Assembly: GCF_000021645.1 (NCBI RefSeq) | Contig: NC_011661.1 | Location: 806,001-870,000 of the forward strand | Reading direction: 5' to 3' | Source: Dictyoglomus turgidum DSM 6724 | GTDB taxonomy: Bacteria > Dictyoglomota > Dictyoglomia > Dictyoglomales > Dictyoglomaceae | Length of the DNA: 64,000 nt | Part shown: piece by piece, positions 8,150 through 18,051 of the stretch | Position numbering within the stretch: the stretch's first letter is position 1 | How the letters are laid out: every line of letters starts with the position of its first letter | Program-made: the position numbers and the translations under genes | Notes under the pieces: generated by a model | Told to the model about the DNA's origin: nothing | Databases searched by the model: none | Seen by the model: the letters and a program-made list of their open reading frames with translations, nothing else

Positions 8150-9779
8150 TATAAATGTTCCCACTAAATAAGTCTTTATAAATTCCGTTTAGATTAAAAA
8201 TTTCCTCCTTATGGTTTGGGTTTATTAATACCAGTATAGATTCCTCTTCATCCTCTTTAATGAACGAGACTAGATTTGATAATATGGGAATAAATCTTCC
8301 TTTATAAAGAGAGGGATGTTTTTTTCTAATGTTGATCAATTTCTTGTAAAATTCTATAAGCTCTTTATCTTGTTTACCCTCATCCCAAGGTATAGGAAGT
8401 CTTGTGTACTCATGTAGGGTTTTATTTCCTTCTATTATGTCTCTAAATTGGTTACAACCCATTTCTTGACCATTATAAACTATAGGAATGGGGTTTAAAG
8501 AGAATTGAAAGATAGAGGCTAATTTAAGTAAGTTTTTGTCTTTAGCAACCCATAAAAATCTATTTGAGTCATGATTCTCGAGGAAAGAAAGCCTCTTAAA
8601 CTTGTCTCCGTAGAATTTGTTTTCTAAGTCAATTATTCTTAAAAACTCCTTAGGTTCCCAACTTTTACCTATGAAGAAATCTCTAATGATTTTGAAAAGA
8701 TAAAAATCTAAAGTCCCATCAAATTTATCTATGTATTTTTTTGTTTCTTTTGGAGTTTCAACAATCTCTCCAAAATAAAAAGTATCTGGAAACTCCGACT
8801 TCATCCTGTAATAGAAGATAGTCCAGAAGTTAATATCAGGTCCTGTAGCATGATCCATTCTATATCCAGAAATTCCAAATTCCTTTATCCAGTATTTTGC
8901 AGCATTTATAATATATTCCATTGCTTCTTTGTTCCTTAGGTTTATCTTTGGCATTGATTTTACTCCAAAAAAGCTTTCGTAATCATCTCCTTTAAATAGA
9001 AACCAGTCTCTTAACTTACTATTTTTATTATTTAATGCCTCTTGAAATAATGGATTATTGTGGGACATATGATTAGGAACAAAGTCTAAAATCACCCTAA
9101 TACCTCTTTTAAAGGCTTCGTTTACAAGCCTCTTTAAATCCTCCTTTGTTCCCCATAAAGGATCAATTTCAAAATAATCTTCGATATCATAGCCATGATA
9201 GGAAGTGCTTTTAAATATGGGAGAGATCCATATAACGTTTACTCCAAGATTTTCTATATAATCTAAGTGACTTATTATTCCCTTCAAATTCCCTCCCAAT
9301 TTCTCTTTGAGATTTTTAGAAAGAATCACCTCTTTGTCATCCTTAGCAAATCTATCAATGAATATGTGATATATAATGCTTTCATCACTCCATTTGGGGG
9401 GTTCGTGATTATCTATTGGAAAGTAATATTCATAAAATTTTTTATCTATACTAAATAGCCGAATTTGGTATACGCCTTTTTCTTTTAAAGCAGGTATTTT
9501 TATTTTTACGACTTCACTAAAGTTAAAAACACTGTCATTCCATTGAGTCTCTCTGTCATATACATTGAGAGTATATAATTCTTTATCTTCTCTAATAATT
9601 TGGACTGAATTAGGATAAAAATTTATTGGACAACTAAAAGTAATTTCTATTTCATCTTCTGGTTTTGGATCTTCAGGGAAAATTTCTTCTAAGTTTACCT
9701 CTTCAAGCTTTTTAGCTTCTCTCTCAGCTAAGAACTCTCTATGAGATAGATCTCCAAATATTTTGTCGTCATATATCAT
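8091..9779 (-). CDS. amyB: Alpha-amylase/neopullulanase-type GH13 glycoside hydrolase
   Basis: A 562-residue cytoplasmic enzyme (no signal peptide) that should cut alpha-1,4-glucans or maltodextrins. Residues 1-110 form a beta-rich N domain as in neopullulanases. The catalytic barrel has DFVPNH (232-237), GYRMDHATG with nucleophile Asp309, GEIVE with acid/base Glu338, and ENHDSN with Asp404. I recall D. thermophilum amylase 2 (AmyB) as 562 residues, hence the symbol; this was not checked. The GGAGGT site at 9786-9791 supports the start. It is divergent from a PfkB sugar kinase and shares a control region with it, so both probably answer to sugar supply. Confidence 0.9.
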   Translation of the reverse strand: MIYDDKIFGDLSHREFLAEREAKKLEEVNLEEIFPEDPKPEDEIEITFSCPINFYPNSVQIIREDKELYTLNVYDRETQWNDSVFNFSEVVKIKIPALKEKGVYQIRLFSIDKKFYEYYFPIDNHEPPKWSDESIIYHIFIDRFAKDDKEVILSKNLKEKLGGNLKGIISHLDYIENLGVNVIWISPIFKSTSYHGYDIEDYFEIDPLWGTKEDLKRLVNEAFKRGIRVILDFVPNHMSHNNPLFQEALNNKNSKLRDWFLFKGDDYESFFGVKSMPKINLRNKEAMEYIINAAKYWIKEFGISGYRMDHATGPDINFWTIFYYRMKSEFPDTFYFGEIVETPKETKKYIDKFDGTLDFYLFKIIRDFFIGKSWEPKEFLRIIDLENKFYGDKFKRLSFLENHDSNRFLWVAKDKNLLKLASIFQFSLNPIPIVYNGQEMGCNQFRDIIEGNKTLHEYTRLPIPWDEGKQDKELIEFYKKLINIRKKHPSLYKGRFIPILSNLVSFIKEDEEESILVLINPNHKEEIFNLNGIYKDLFSGNIYTNSLKVNPMNAHLLLRINH

Positions 9780-9795
9780 CTTTATACCTCCAATA

Positions 9796-9813
9796 AATTA
9801 ACTCGTGTTAATT
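9796..9813. promoter_or_regulatory. Perfect 18-bp inverted repeat, candidate operator
   Basis: AATTAAC-TCGT-GTTAATT is a perfect 7-bp inverted repeat around a 4-base centre. It lies 17 bases before the amylase start codon on the minus strand and upstream of the kinase -10 on the plus strand, so one bound repressor could affect both genes. Immediately to its right the 10-bp unit CATAGTTTAT occurs twice in tandem (9821-9840). No regulator gene is adjacent, so the cognate factor is unknown. Confidence 0.5.
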
Positions 9814-9837
9814 ATTTTATCATAGTTTATCATAGTT

Positions 9838-9843
9838 TATAAT
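9838..9843 (+). promoter_or_regulatory. Candidate -10 box for the PfkB kinase gene
   Basis: TATAAT stands 36 bases before the kinase ATG, followed by AGGAGGG at 9864-9870. No good -35 hexamer is visible at 16-18 bases upstream, where the tandem CATAGTTTAT repeats lie. An activator or a weak constitutive promoter is possible. Confidence 0.45.
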
Positions 9844-9879
9844 GATTATACAAACATAATCTTAGGAGGGTAATAAAAA

Positions 9880-10827
9880 ATGATTTTGGCATGTGGAGAG
9901 GCTCTTATAGACTTCACCCCTATAGAAATAAATAAAGAGGTAGCTTACGTACCTAAGGAAGGTGGATCGCCCTATAATGTGGCAATCACTCTTGGCAGGT
10001 TAGGAACACTTTGTGGATTCTTTGGTAAAATTTCCAAGGACTTTTTTGGAGAGATGTTAATTGAAAAATTAAGAAATAACCATGTGGATACATCTTTTGT
10101 GTTAAGATCTGAGAAATCAACTACTCTTGCCTTTGTCATTCTAAAGGAGGGAGAACCTCATTTTGTTTTCTATGGCGAAAATACTGCTGATACATCCTTA
10201 GAAGAGAAGGATATGCCCTACATAGATCCTGAAAAAATCAAGCTTATTCATTTTGGATCAATTTCCATGATACGAGAACCAGGTTGCTTTGTGTTAGAAA
10301 AAATGATGAGTCAAAATCATGGAAAGGTATCAATTTCTTTTGACCCTAATGTAAGATCTAATCTAATAAAAGATAAAGTTAATTACTTAAAAAAATTTGA
10401 AACTTGGATTGGATATGTAGATATTTTAAAGGCAAGCATTGCAGATCTTACTTGGCTTTATGAGACAGAGGATACGGATGAGCTTGCTAAATATTTTCTG
10501 AGAAGAGGTGTAAAGATCTTTCTTGTAACCTTAGGTAAGGAAGGATCAAAAGGCTATACTAAATTCTTTTCTGCTTTTTCTAAGGGTAAAGAAGTAAAAG
10601 TTGCTGATACAGTAGGAGCAGGAGATGCTTTTATGGGAGGATTTTTATATTATTTAAATTCTATTGGGAAACTGAATAAGAATTTTTTAGAAAGTATAAC
10701 TAAGGAAGAGCTTGAAAATGCCTTGGATTTTTCTAATACGGTCTCGGCGTTAACCTGTACTAAGAAGGGCGCAGAGCCACCATATTTGTCTGAAGTTGAA
10801 AATTTTATGCTTAAAAGGTATTATTGA
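9880..10827 (+). CDS. PfkB-family carbohydrate kinase (fructokinase-like)
   Basis: A ribokinase-fold sugar kinase of 315 residues. It shows the N-terminal family signature GGSPYNVAITLGRLG (28-42) and the C-terminal DTVGAGDAF with catalytic Asp249. Overall it resembles bacterial fructokinases (ScrK type), though the sequence alone cannot fix the sugar. Divergence from an intracellular amylase suggests hexose phosphorylation after oligosaccharide breakdown. The start follows AGGAGGG by 9 bases. Confidence 0.9.
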   Translation: MILACGEALIDFTPIEINKEVAYVPKEGGSPYNVAITLGRLGTLCGFFGKISKDFFGEMLIEKLRNNHVDTSFVLRSEKSTTLAFVILKEGEPHFVFYGENTADTSLEEKDMPYIDPEKIKLIHFGSISMIREPGCFVLEKMMSQNHGKVSISFDPNVRSNLIKDKVNYLKKFETWIGYVDILKASIADLTWLYETEDTDELAKYFLRRGVKIFLVTLGKEGSKGYTKFFSAFSKGKEVKVADTVGAGDAFMGGFLYYLNSIGKLNKNFLESITKEELENALDFSNTVSALTCTKKGAEPPYLSEVENFMLKRYY

Positions 10828-10871
10828 AGGAAAAGTTTTTAAGAAATTTGTGGGTTAAGGAGAGATAGAAT

Positions 10872-11918
10872 ATGGATTTAATATTTTTTTTGATATTATT
10901 TGCCTTACTTACTATACCCCATGAGTTTGGACATTTTATTTTTGCAAAGGTTTTTGGAGTTAGGGTTTATGAATATGCCGTAGGTTTTGGTCCTAAGATT
11001 TTAGAGATAAAGGGAAGGGAAACAAAATTCGTACTAAGACTTATTCCTATTGGTGGATTCGTAAAAATGGCAGGAGTTGATGATATTAATATTCCAGAGG
11101 TGGAAAGTGTTCCAGAGGATAGGAAGTTCTATAAAAAGGCACCTTGGCAAAGATTTTTAATTCTTTTTGCTGGTTCTTTTATGAATTTTATTTTTGCGAT
11201 AATTCTCTTTATGGCTATTTTCCTTATAGGGATTCCTCAGCCTATTCCTGTGGTGGATAAAGTTTTGGAAAACAAACCAGCCAGCGTATCGGGAATCTTG
11301 CCAGGAGACAGGATTTTATACATTGATGGAAAAAAGATTGAGGATATTTCTGATGCGGTTAAGTTAATTACCGGATCTATAAAATCTCCAGGAGAAAAAA
11401 GAGAGATTGAAATTAAGGTAGAAAGAGATGGAAAAATTGTGAATATCAAAGTTGTACCTGAATGGAGTGAGGAAAGAAAAGGAGGAATAATAGGAATTGT
11501 TTTTAAAACTGTTCCTAAGAGATATTCTCTTCCCACTGCTGTTAAGAATGGCTTTTTGATGTTTATAAATGCCTTGATTTTAATATTTTATGTTTTCAAA
11601 GCATTGTTTAATGGGGTACAAGGTGTATCTATTGCAGGACCCATTGGAATTGCTAAAATGACAGGAGAGGTTGCTTCTATGGGGTTAATATATTATTTGA
11701 ACTTTCTTGGTGTTTTGAGTGTACAGCTTGGAGTATTTAATCTACTTCCTATACCTGCTCTTGATGGTGGGAGAATTCTTTTCGTAATAATTGAAAAAAT
11801 AAGAGGAAAGCCTATAGAAACAAAAAAAGAAGAGATGGTTCATTGGATTGGCTTGCTGATATTGTTGTTTTTAATGATAATTGTGACCTTTTTTGATATA
11901 CTAAACTTAAGGAAATGA
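10872..11918 (+). CDS. rseP: RseP/M50 site-2 zinc metalloprotease
   Basis: Membrane-embedded protease that cleaves transmembrane substrates such as anti-sigma factors. The 348-residue protein has HEFGH (His17-His21) in the first membrane helix, a second helix around residue 95, one PDZ domain (about 120-200), and the third ligand motif NLLPIPALDGGR in the last third, followed by a C-terminal helix. Length fits the short form with a single PDZ. It overlaps ispG by 4 bases, a pairing also found in other bacteria. It could act on the anti-sigma factor encoded at 60350, but that is inference. Confidence 0.95.
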   Translation: MDLIFFLILFALLTIPHEFGHFIFAKVFGVRVYEYAVGFGPKILEIKGRETKFVLRLIPIGGFVKMAGVDDINIPEVESVPEDRKFYKKAPWQRFLILFAGSFMNFIFAIILFMAIFLIGIPQPIPVVDKVLENKPASVSGILPGDRILYIDGKKIEDISDAVKLITGSIKSPGEKREIEIKVERDGKIVNIKVVPEWSEERKGGIIGIVFKTVPKRYSLPTAVKNGFLMFINALILIFYVFKALFNGVQGVSIAGPIGIAKMTGEVASMGLIYYLNFLGVLSVQLGVFNLLPIPALDGGRILFVIIEKIRGKPIETKKEEMVHWIGLLILLFLMIIVTFFDILNLRK

Positions 11919-12982
11919 AGAGAAAAATAACAAGAGTTGTAAAGGTTGGTAATATAGAGATAGGTGGTAATAATCCTATAAGGGTTCAGACTATGACTAA
12001 GACACCTACGGTGGATGTTAAAGCTACCGTAAGGCAAATAAGGAGACTTGCTAAAAAGGGTTGTGAGATTGTTAGGGTTGGAGTACCTGATAAAGAATCG
12101 GCTCTTGCACTGGGAAAGATAAAAAAGGAAAGTCCTATCCCTATTGTAGCTGACATACATTTTGATTACCGTCTTGCTCTGACAGCTTTAGAACAAGGGG
12201 TAGATAAGTTAAGACTGAATCCTGGTAACATTAAAAATCCCAAATATGTTTCTATTATTGCCAAAGAGGCAAAGGCTCGGGGGGTGCCTATAAGGGTTGG
12301 TAGTAATGCTGGATCCTTACCTAAGGAAATTCTGGAAAAATATGGTGGACTTACTTCAGAGGCATTAGTAGAAAGTGCTCTTAATGAAGTTAGGCTTTTA
12401 GAGGACAATGATTTTACGGATATTGTAATATCTGTAAAAGCCTCCTCTGTACCTTTAACAGTAGAAGCCTATAGGCTTTTATCAGAAAAGGTAGATTATC
12501 CTCTGCATATTGGTATAACGGAGGCAGGTACTTTATTTCCTGGAACTATAAGATCGTCGGTGGGCTTGGGCATCCTTCTTTATGAGGGTATAGGTGACAC
12601 TATAAGGGTCTCTTTGTCTGCTCCTCCTGATAAAGAGGTTGAAGTTGCGTATGAAATTCTTGATAGCCTTGAGCTGAGAAGGAAGGGATTAAGGGTTTTG
12701 GCTTGTCCTATGTGTGCTCGGTCGCATTTTCCAGTTCAGGAGGTAGCAAAGGAAATTGAAAAAAGGTTTGGGGATTATCCTTTAAACTTGGTAATTGCTG
12801 TGATGGGCTGTGAAGTCAACGGTCCGGGAGAAGCCAAATGGGCTGATATTGGTATTACAGGATCTAAAGAAAGAGTTATAATTTTTAAGAAAGGGAAAAT
12901 AATCAAAGAGACTAGTTTCGAGAGAATAATTTCCGAATTAGAAGAGGAACTAACTAAGATCAAGGAGGTGAACTCAAATTAG
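11915..12982 (+). CDS. ispG: 4-hydroxy-3-methylbut-2-enyl diphosphate synthase
   Basis: Iron-sulfur enzyme of the MEP isoprenoid pathway, converting MEcPP to HMBPP. The 355-residue protein has the TIM-barrel N-terminal half ([30 protein letters not shown]) and the cluster-binding part with CPMC and CEVNGPGE, giving the three Cys and Glu ligands of the family. Length is normal for the bacterial type. Its stop codon overlaps the proposed ATT start of rny. Confidence 0.96.
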   Translation: MKRKITRVVKVGNIEIGGNNPIRVQTMTKTPTVDVKATVRQIRRLAKKGCEIVRVGVPDKESALALGKIKKESPIPIVADIHFDYRLALTALEQGVDKLRLNPGNIKNPKYVSIIAKEAKARGVPIRVGSNAGSLPKEILEKYGGLTSEALVESALNEVRLLEDNDFTDIVISVKASSVPLTVEAYRLLSEKVDYPLHIGITEAGTLFPGTIRSSVGLGILLYEGIGDTIRVSLSAPPDKEVEVAYEILDSLELRRKGLRVLACPMCARSHFPVQEVAKEIEKRFGDYPLNLVIAVMGCEVNGPGEAKWADIGITGSKERVIIFKKGKIIKETSFERIISELEEELTKIKEVNSN

Positions 12983-14489
12983 CACTTTAATAGTAGCTGT
13001 GTTACTGTTCGTTATAGGTATAGGGATGGGATATTTTGTTAGAAAGTACATAGAAAGCAAAACTGTTCAACTTGCTGAAAAAAGAGCTGAGGAGATAAAA
13101 AAGAAAGCTGAGGAAGAGGCTGAGGAGAAGAGAAGAAGAGCTCTTCTTGAGGCAAAAGAAGAGATTTTTAAATTAAGAAGTGAAGCTGAGAGGGAGATAA
13201 GAGAGAGAAGAAATGAGCTTATAAATCTTGAGAGAAGGATTCTTCAAAGGGAGGAAAACTTAGAGAGGAAAGAGGAGATTCTTGCTAATAAAGAAAAAGA
13301 GATAAATCACAGACTTGAAAATATTAAAAAATTGGAAGAAGAAGCTATAATTGAGCTTCAAAAAGTGGCTCAAATGACCAAGGAAGAGGCTAAGGAAATA
13401 TTATTAAGGCATGTAGAGGATGAGATTCAAAAAGATATTGCATTAAGGATAAAAGAGGCTGAAGCAAGATATAAAGAAATAGCTGAAGAAAAAGCGAGAG
13501 AGATAATAATGGAAGCAATACAAAGATGTGCGGTAGATCATACTGTGGAGTCTACAGTCTCTGTAGTGAGTTTGCCCAGTGAGGAGATGAAGGGAAGAAT
13601 TATTGGAAGAGAGGGAAGAAATATTAGGACTTTTGAAACCTTAACTGGGGTTGACTTAATTATAGATGATACACCTGAGGCTGTAGTTCTTTCTTCCTTT
13701 GATCCTGTGAGAAGAGAAATAGCAAGGATTGCTTTGGAAAGGTTAGTAAAGGATGGTAGAATTCATCCTGCAAGGATCGAAGAAATGGTAAATAAAGCCA
13801 AGAAAGAAGTAGAGAATAGAATAAGAGAAGAGGGAGAAAGGGCATTGATAGAGGTTGGTATTCAGAATATTCATCCTGACCTAGTAAGAACCTTAGGAAG
13901 ACTTTATTATAGAACCAGTTATGGGCAGAATGTTTTACAACATTCTATTGAGGTTGCTAAGATTGCAACAATAATTGCTGCTGAACTTCATATGGATGTA
14001 AATCTTGCTAAGAGGGCAGGACTTCTTCATGACATAGGAAAGGCAATTGATTATGAGGTAGAGGGATCTCATGCTGTATTGGGTGCTGAACTTTTAAAGA
14101 AATACGGGGAGCATCCTGATGTAGTACATGCTGTGGCAGCTCATCATGAAGAAATTCCATTAATTAAACCATTAGATGTTATAATACAGGTGGCTGATAG
14201 TATATCTGCAGTAAGGCCTGGAGCAAGAAGAGAAAGTATTGAGATATATATAAAGCGACTGGAAAAATTAGAGGAAATTGCTATGTCTTTTCCTGGAGTA
14301 GAGAAGGCGTACGCTATTCAAGCTGGAAGAGAGGTTAGAGTACTAGTGAGTCCAGAAGAAGTAGATGATCTTACAGCCACAAGGCTTGCTTATCAAATTG
14401 CAAAAAAGATTGAAAAAGAGATGGAGTATCCTGGGCAAATTAAAGTTACTGTGATTAGAGAAACAAGAGCTGTAGAGTACGCAAAATAG
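12978..14489 (+). CDS. rny: Ribonuclease Y
   Basis: Membrane-anchored endoribonuclease that starts mRNA decay. The protein has an N-terminal membrane segment, a long charged coiled coil (about 30-190), a KH domain with [13 protein letters not shown], and an HD domain with LLHDIGKA; it ends in the family tail [10 protein letters not shown] start it at ATT (12978), seven codons before the first GTG: AAGGAGGTG lies at optimal spacing before ATT, the frame is closed by TGA just upstream, and only this start gives a full membrane helix ([19 protein letters not shown]). The length is then 503 residues. ATT is a rare start codon; see the findings. Confidence 0.93.
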   Translation: MSTLIVAVLLFVIGIGMGYFVRKYIESKTVQLAEKRAEEIKKKAEEEAEEKRRRALLEAKEEIFKLRSEAEREIRERRNELINLERRILQREENLERKEEILANKEKEINHRLENIKKLEEEAIIELQKVAQMTKEEAKEILLRHVEDEIQKDIALRIKEAEARYKEIAEEKAREIIMEAIQRCAVDHTVESTVSVVSLPSEEMKGRIIGREGRNIRTFETLTGVDLIIDDTPEAVVLSSFDPVRREIARIALERLVKDGRIHPARIEEMVNKAKKEVENRIREEGERALIEVGIQNIHPDLVRTLGRLYYRTSYGQNVLQHSIEVAKIATIIAAELHMDVNLAKRAGLLHDIGKAIDYEVEGSHAVLGAELLKKYGEHPDVVHAVAAHHEEIPLIKPLDVIIQVADSISAVRPGARRESIEIYIKRLEKLEEIAMSFPGVEKAYAIQAGREVRVLVSPEEVDDLTATRLAYQIAKKIEKEMEYPGQIKVTVIRETRAVEYAK

Positions 14490-14491
14490 TT

Positions 14492-15280
14492 ATGAATATA
14501 CTTTTCTTAGGAGATATAGTGGGAAGGATAGGCAGAAGAGGGGTTGGACTTCTTCTGCCTCAAATAAAGAAAGAGTTCAATATTGACCTTGTAGTTGCAA
14601 ATATTGAAAATGCTGCCTCAGGGTTTGGTATAACTGAAAGTGTAGTAAAGGAGCTATTTGAATATGGTATTGATGTTTTTACCAGTGGCAACCATATTTG
14701 GGATAAAAAGGAAGGTATACCCTTATTGGATATATATGAGAGAATATTAAGGCCAGCTAATTATCCCTTAGGGGTTCCTGGAAGAGGATATTTGGTTTTA
14801 ACACATATGGACAAAAAAGTGGGTATAATTAATATACAAGGTAGAATATTCATGGAGCCTATTGAAAATCCCTTCTATGTGGTTAAAAATATAGTTGAAG
14901 AAATGAAAAAAGATACTAAAATAATAATAGTGGATGTACATGCTGAAGCAACTTCAGAAAAAATAGCTATGGGTTATTTTTTAGATGGAATGGTAACAGC
15001 AGTGGTAGGTACACACACACATGTACAGACAGCTGATGAGAGAATTCTACCAGGGGGGACGGGTTATATAACAGACCTGGGGATGTGTGGGGCTTATGAT
15101 TCGATTTTAGGGGTTGAAAAGGAGGCTGTTCTTAAAAAATTTCTTCTCCAAATACCTCAAAAATTTAATGTACCAGAGAAAGGACTTTTTAAAATGGAAG
15201 GGGTGATTATAGAGGTAGAAGAAGAAAGCGGAAAAACAAAAAATATTATAAGATTACAAAGGAGGGGAGAGATTAAATAA
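14492..15280 (+). CDS. ymdB: YmdB-family metallophosphoesterase
   Basis: A calcineurin-like phosphoesterase of 262 residues with the family motifs MNILFLGDIVGRIG, NIENAASGFGIT, TSGNHIWDKKE and VVGTHTHVQTADERILPGG, giving the Asp, Asn and His metal ligands. Bacillus YmdB hydrolyses 2',3'-cyclic AMP and affects biofilm and RNA turnover. It follows rny by 2 bases, the same pairing as in Bacillus, and has no clear ribosome site of its own, so it is probably coupled to rny. Confidence 0.93.
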   Translation: MNILFLGDIVGRIGRRGVGLLLPQIKKEFNIDLVVANIENAASGFGITESVVKELFEYGIDVFTSGNHIWDKKEGIPLLDIYERILRPANYPLGVPGRGYLVLTHMDKKVGIINIQGRIFMEPIENPFYVVKNIVEEMKKDTKIIIVDVHAEATSEKIAMGYFLDGMVTAVVGTHTHVQTADERILPGGTGYITDLGMCGAYDSILGVEKEAVLKKFLLQIPQKFNVPEKGLFKMEGVIIEVEEESGKTKNIIRLQRRGEIK

Positions 15281-15325
15281 TTTTAAAAGTCAGCCATGGG
15301 AAGAACATATAAAGGAGGTAGGTTT

Positions 15326-15589
15326 ATGGTAGAGGTATTAAAAGTTTCAGCTAAATCTAATCCCAATGCAGTGGCAGGTGCATTAGCTGGTGTAATTCGT
15401 GAGAAAGGTCGCGCAGAAATTCAAGTAATAGGGGCTGGAGCTGTAAACCAAGCTGTTAAAGCAATAGCTATCACAAGAGGATATGTAGCTCCAAGTGGTA
15501 TTGACTTGATTTGTATTCCAGCATTTACTGATGTACAGATTGATGGAGAAGAAAGAACAGCCATCCGTTTCATTGTAGAGCCCCGCTAA
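15326..15589 (+). CDS. spoVS: Stage V sporulation protein S (SpoVS)
   Basis: An 87-residue Alba-like protein close to Bacillus SpoVS along its whole length (EVLKVSAKSNPNAVAGALAG, VAPSGIDLICIPAF, DIQ-like VQIDGEERTAIRFIVEPR). An in-frame ATG upstream at 15296 exists, but AAAGGAGGT at 15311-15319 places the start at 15326, which gives the family length. SpoVS proteins are conserved in many non-sporulating thermophiles and probably bind nucleic acid; their molecular role is not settled. The gene closes the rseP-ispG-rny-ymdB unit and is followed by a strong terminator. Confidence 0.95.
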   Translation: MVEVLKVSAKSNPNAVAGALAGVIREKGRAEIQVIGAGAVNQAVKAIAITRGYVAPSGIDLICIPAFTDVQIDGEERTAIRFIVEPR

Positions 15590-15619
15590 ATTCTACTGAG
15601 TCAGAAAAGAAAGGATCAG

Positions 15620-15660
15620 GAGGCAGAAGGGAATTTCTCCTTCTGCCTCATAATTTTTTT
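15620..15660 (+). terminator. Rho-independent terminator after spoVS
   Basis: A perfect 11-bp stem, GAGGCAGAAGG (15620-15630) with CCTTCTGCCTC (15639-15649), an 8-base loop, then A-TAA and a run of seven T. It separates spoVS from rpmE. Confidence 0.92.
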
Positions 15661-15664
15661 ATGG

Positions 15665-15670
15665 TATAAT
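15665..15670 (+). promoter_or_regulatory. Candidate -10 box for the rpmE operon
   Basis: TATAAT lies 45 bases before the rpmE start and directly after the terminator. The -35 position would fall in the 3' arm of the terminator stem, where no TTGACA-like sequence is seen, so this is a weak call supported mostly by position. Confidence 0.4.
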
Positions 15671-15709
15671 TCACAAGGTATAAATATGTAGAAAGGAGAG
15701 GTTAAAAAT

Positions 15710-15916
15710 ATGAAGAAAGGAATTCATCCTGAGTTAAAGAAAGCAAAAATTGTTTGTGCGTGTGGCGCGGTTTATGAGACTTTATCTACAAAAGAGTATA
15801 TGACTGTAGAAATCTGCTCAAAATGTCATCCATTCTTTACAGGCCAAAGAAAGTTCGTAGATACCGAGGGAAGAGTAGAAAGATTTACTAAAAAATATAA
15901 TTGGGAAATTAAGTAA
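15710..15916 (+). CDS. rpmE: 50S ribosomal protein L31 (zinc-binding form)
   Basis: A 68-residue large-subunit protein with the zinc ribbon Cys16, Cys18, Cys36 and Cys39, the C+ form of L31. The start follows AAAGGAGAGG. The neighbours thyX and tdk make a nucleotide-metabolism and translation operon similar to the Bacillus rpmE-tdk region. Confidence 0.97.
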   Translation: MKKGIHPELKKAKIVCACGAVYETLSTKEYMTVEICSKCHPFFTGQRKFVDTEGRVERFTKKYNWEIK

Positions 15917-15918
15917 AA

Positions 15919-16575
15919 TTGAAGGTTAAATTAATTTCTTATACGCCAGAGCCAGAAAAAGTATGTGCTCTGGCAATGCGTCTTTGTCATTATCAAGGAA
16001 GTATTGAGGAGTTAGAAGAAAAGCTAACTCCAGAAGAAATTGTTCGTTTGCTTAATAAAGCTAAAAAACTCCAACATATGTCTATATTTGAACACGCCTC
16101 TTTTACTTTTTATATCGAAGGAGTTTCAAGGGTGACCACTCACCAATTAGTAAGGCATAGAATTGCTTCTTATTCTCAGCAGAGTCAAAGGTATGTAAAG
16201 ATAAAGGATGAGTATGTTATTCCTGAAACCATAAAGAAAGAAGAACAAAGGCTAAATGTATACAGAGATCTAATTGAAAGAGCTTTTGATGCATATGAGG
16301 AGTTGGTAAAGCTAGGGGTTCCTAAGGAGGATGCAAGGTATCTTTTACCACAAGCTATAGAGTCCAAAATAATAGTTACTATGAATGCAAGAGAATTGAT
16401 GCACTTTTTCACTTTGAGAACTTGTAATTCTGCTCAATGGGAGATAAGGGAACTTGCATGGAAGATGCTTGAATTGGTGAGAAATGTGGCACCTACAATT
16501 TTTTCTGATGCTGGTCCTCCATGTTTTAGAGGTCCATGTCCAGAAGGGAAGACTTGTGTTCCAGAGAGAAGGTGA
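15919..16575 (+). CDS. thyX: Flavin-dependent thymidylate synthase
   Basis: Makes dTMP from dUMP with methylene-tetrahydrofolate and reduced FAD. The 218-residue protein carries the ThyX motif [13 protein letters not shown] (R-H-R-x2-S-x4-S-x-R) near residue 80 and a conserved [23 protein letters not shown] segment. It starts at TTG two bases after rpmE with a poor ribosome site, so it may be coupled. No thyA is in the window. Its neighbour tdk supplies dTMP by salvage. Confidence 0.95.
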
Positions 16576-16580
16576 GAAAA

Positions 16581-17177
16581 ATGGAGATTGTTAGTGGAGC
16601 ATCGGGATGGATAGAGGTAATATGTGGAGGAATGTACAGTGGCAAGAGTGAAGAATTGATAAGGAGAGTAAGAAGAGCTCAGATAGCTAAGCAGAAGGTT
16701 CAGGTTTTTAAACATAGTTTAGATATAAGATATGATAAAGATTATGTAGCTTCTCATACAGGACTAAAGATCGAGGCAATTCCTGTGAGTAGTAGCGCTG
16801 ATATTGAGAGATTAGTAAAGGATGATACTCAAGTGGTGGCCATAGAAGAAGGACAGTTTTTTGATATGGGGCTTGTAAAGGTTTGTCAGAGACTTGCAGA
16901 TAGAGGCAAGAGGGTTATTGTGGCTGGGCTTGATCAGGATTTTAGAGGGGAACCTTTTGGTCCAATGCCCTATTTAATGGCGGTAGCAGAGTATGTGGAT
17001 AAGCTACATGCCATATGTATGAAGTGTGGAAATGTGGCAAGTAGAACTCAAAGAATAATAGATGGTAAACCAGCTTATTATGATGATCCTATAATACTTG
17101 TAGGGGCTTTTGAAACTTATGAGGCAAGGTGTAGACATTGCCATGTAGTATTAAGGAGAGAGGAAGATGAAAAATAA
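16581..17177 (+). CDS. tdk: Thymidine kinase (type II)
   Basis: Phosphorylates thymidine. The 198-residue protein has GGMYSGKS as P-loop, DEEGQFF-like EEGQFFD as the Walker B and catalytic Glu region, the lasso-domain [10 protein letters not shown], and zinc ligands CMKCG and CRHC. An in-frame ATG at 16536 would overlap thyX, but AGAAGGTGA at 16567-16575 favours ATG 16581, which gives the normal family length. Confidence 0.95.
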
Positions 17178-18051
17178 GAAAGATTTAGTTGGTGGACAAG
17201 CGGTATATGAAGGGGTAATGATGAGGAAAGGAATAGATATAGCAGTTGCTGTGAGAGACCCTGATGGGCAAATTGTGGTCAAAAAGGAAAGGCTTCAGCC
17301 TTATTTTAAAAAGTGGACTCAAATTCCCTTTTTAAGAGGGTTAATGATATTGATGGATTCTCTTTTTTGGGGTATTAAGGCATTAAACTACTCAACACAG
17401 GTAGCCTTTAAAGAGGATGAAAAGATTGATAGTAATTGGGAGATTGGTTTAGCATTGCTTCTTGGATTTGTCTTTTTTGTAATTATTTTTATTGTTTTAC
17501 CTTTATTAGTGGTGAAGCCCATCGAAAAACATATATCATCTCAAATAATTATAAGGCTTCTAGAAGGAATAGTCAGACTTGTCATTTTTGTGTTTTATTT
17601 GTTCAGTATAACGAAAATTAAAGAAATCTATAGAGTATTTCAATATCACGGTGCAGAACATAAGACTGTTTTCTGTTATGAGGCGGGAGAGGAGTTGACT
17701 GTTGAGAACTGTAGAAAATACTCTCGTTTTCATCCAAGATGTGGTACTTCTTTTTTGCTTGTGGTAATGATTGTAAGTATAGTTATTTTCGCCTTTTTAG
17801 GACAGCAAACTTTTTTACTTCGAATTATTTCCCGAATACTATTGATTCCTGTAATTTTTAGCCTATCTTATGAGATAATAAGATTAGGTTCTCAACATAC
17901 CGATTCATGGTTTTGGAAAATAGTTCTTACTCCCGGATTATGGATGCAGTATTTTACTACGAAAGAGCCTGATGATTCTCAACTTGAGACAGCTATTGTT
18001 GCCTTAAAGGAGGTGACAAAGGAGGACTATGCTTCAGAAGTTAGTCATTGA
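17167..18051 (+). CDS. DUF1385 membrane protein (YqhQ-like)
   Basis: A 294-residue protein with the family N terminus [14 protein letters not shown], two or more membrane helices around residues 95-145 and 195-235, and the conserved [13 protein letters not shown] and HPRCGTSFL blocks; the end [21 protein letters not shown] is also typical. The function of DUF1385 proteins is not known. In many Firmicutes it sits, as here, just before prfA. It overlaps tdk by 11 bases and prfA by 23 bases. Confidence 0.9.

Noticed and set aside
14489-14500. Riboswitch or long leader upstream of any operon in the window
   Set aside because: All gaps between genes are under about 250 bases, and none shows conserved leader folds that I recognise.
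15296-15325. Longer SpoVS start at ATG 15296
   Set aside because: The ribosome site AAAGGAGGT lies inside this extension and the family length fits ATG 15326.
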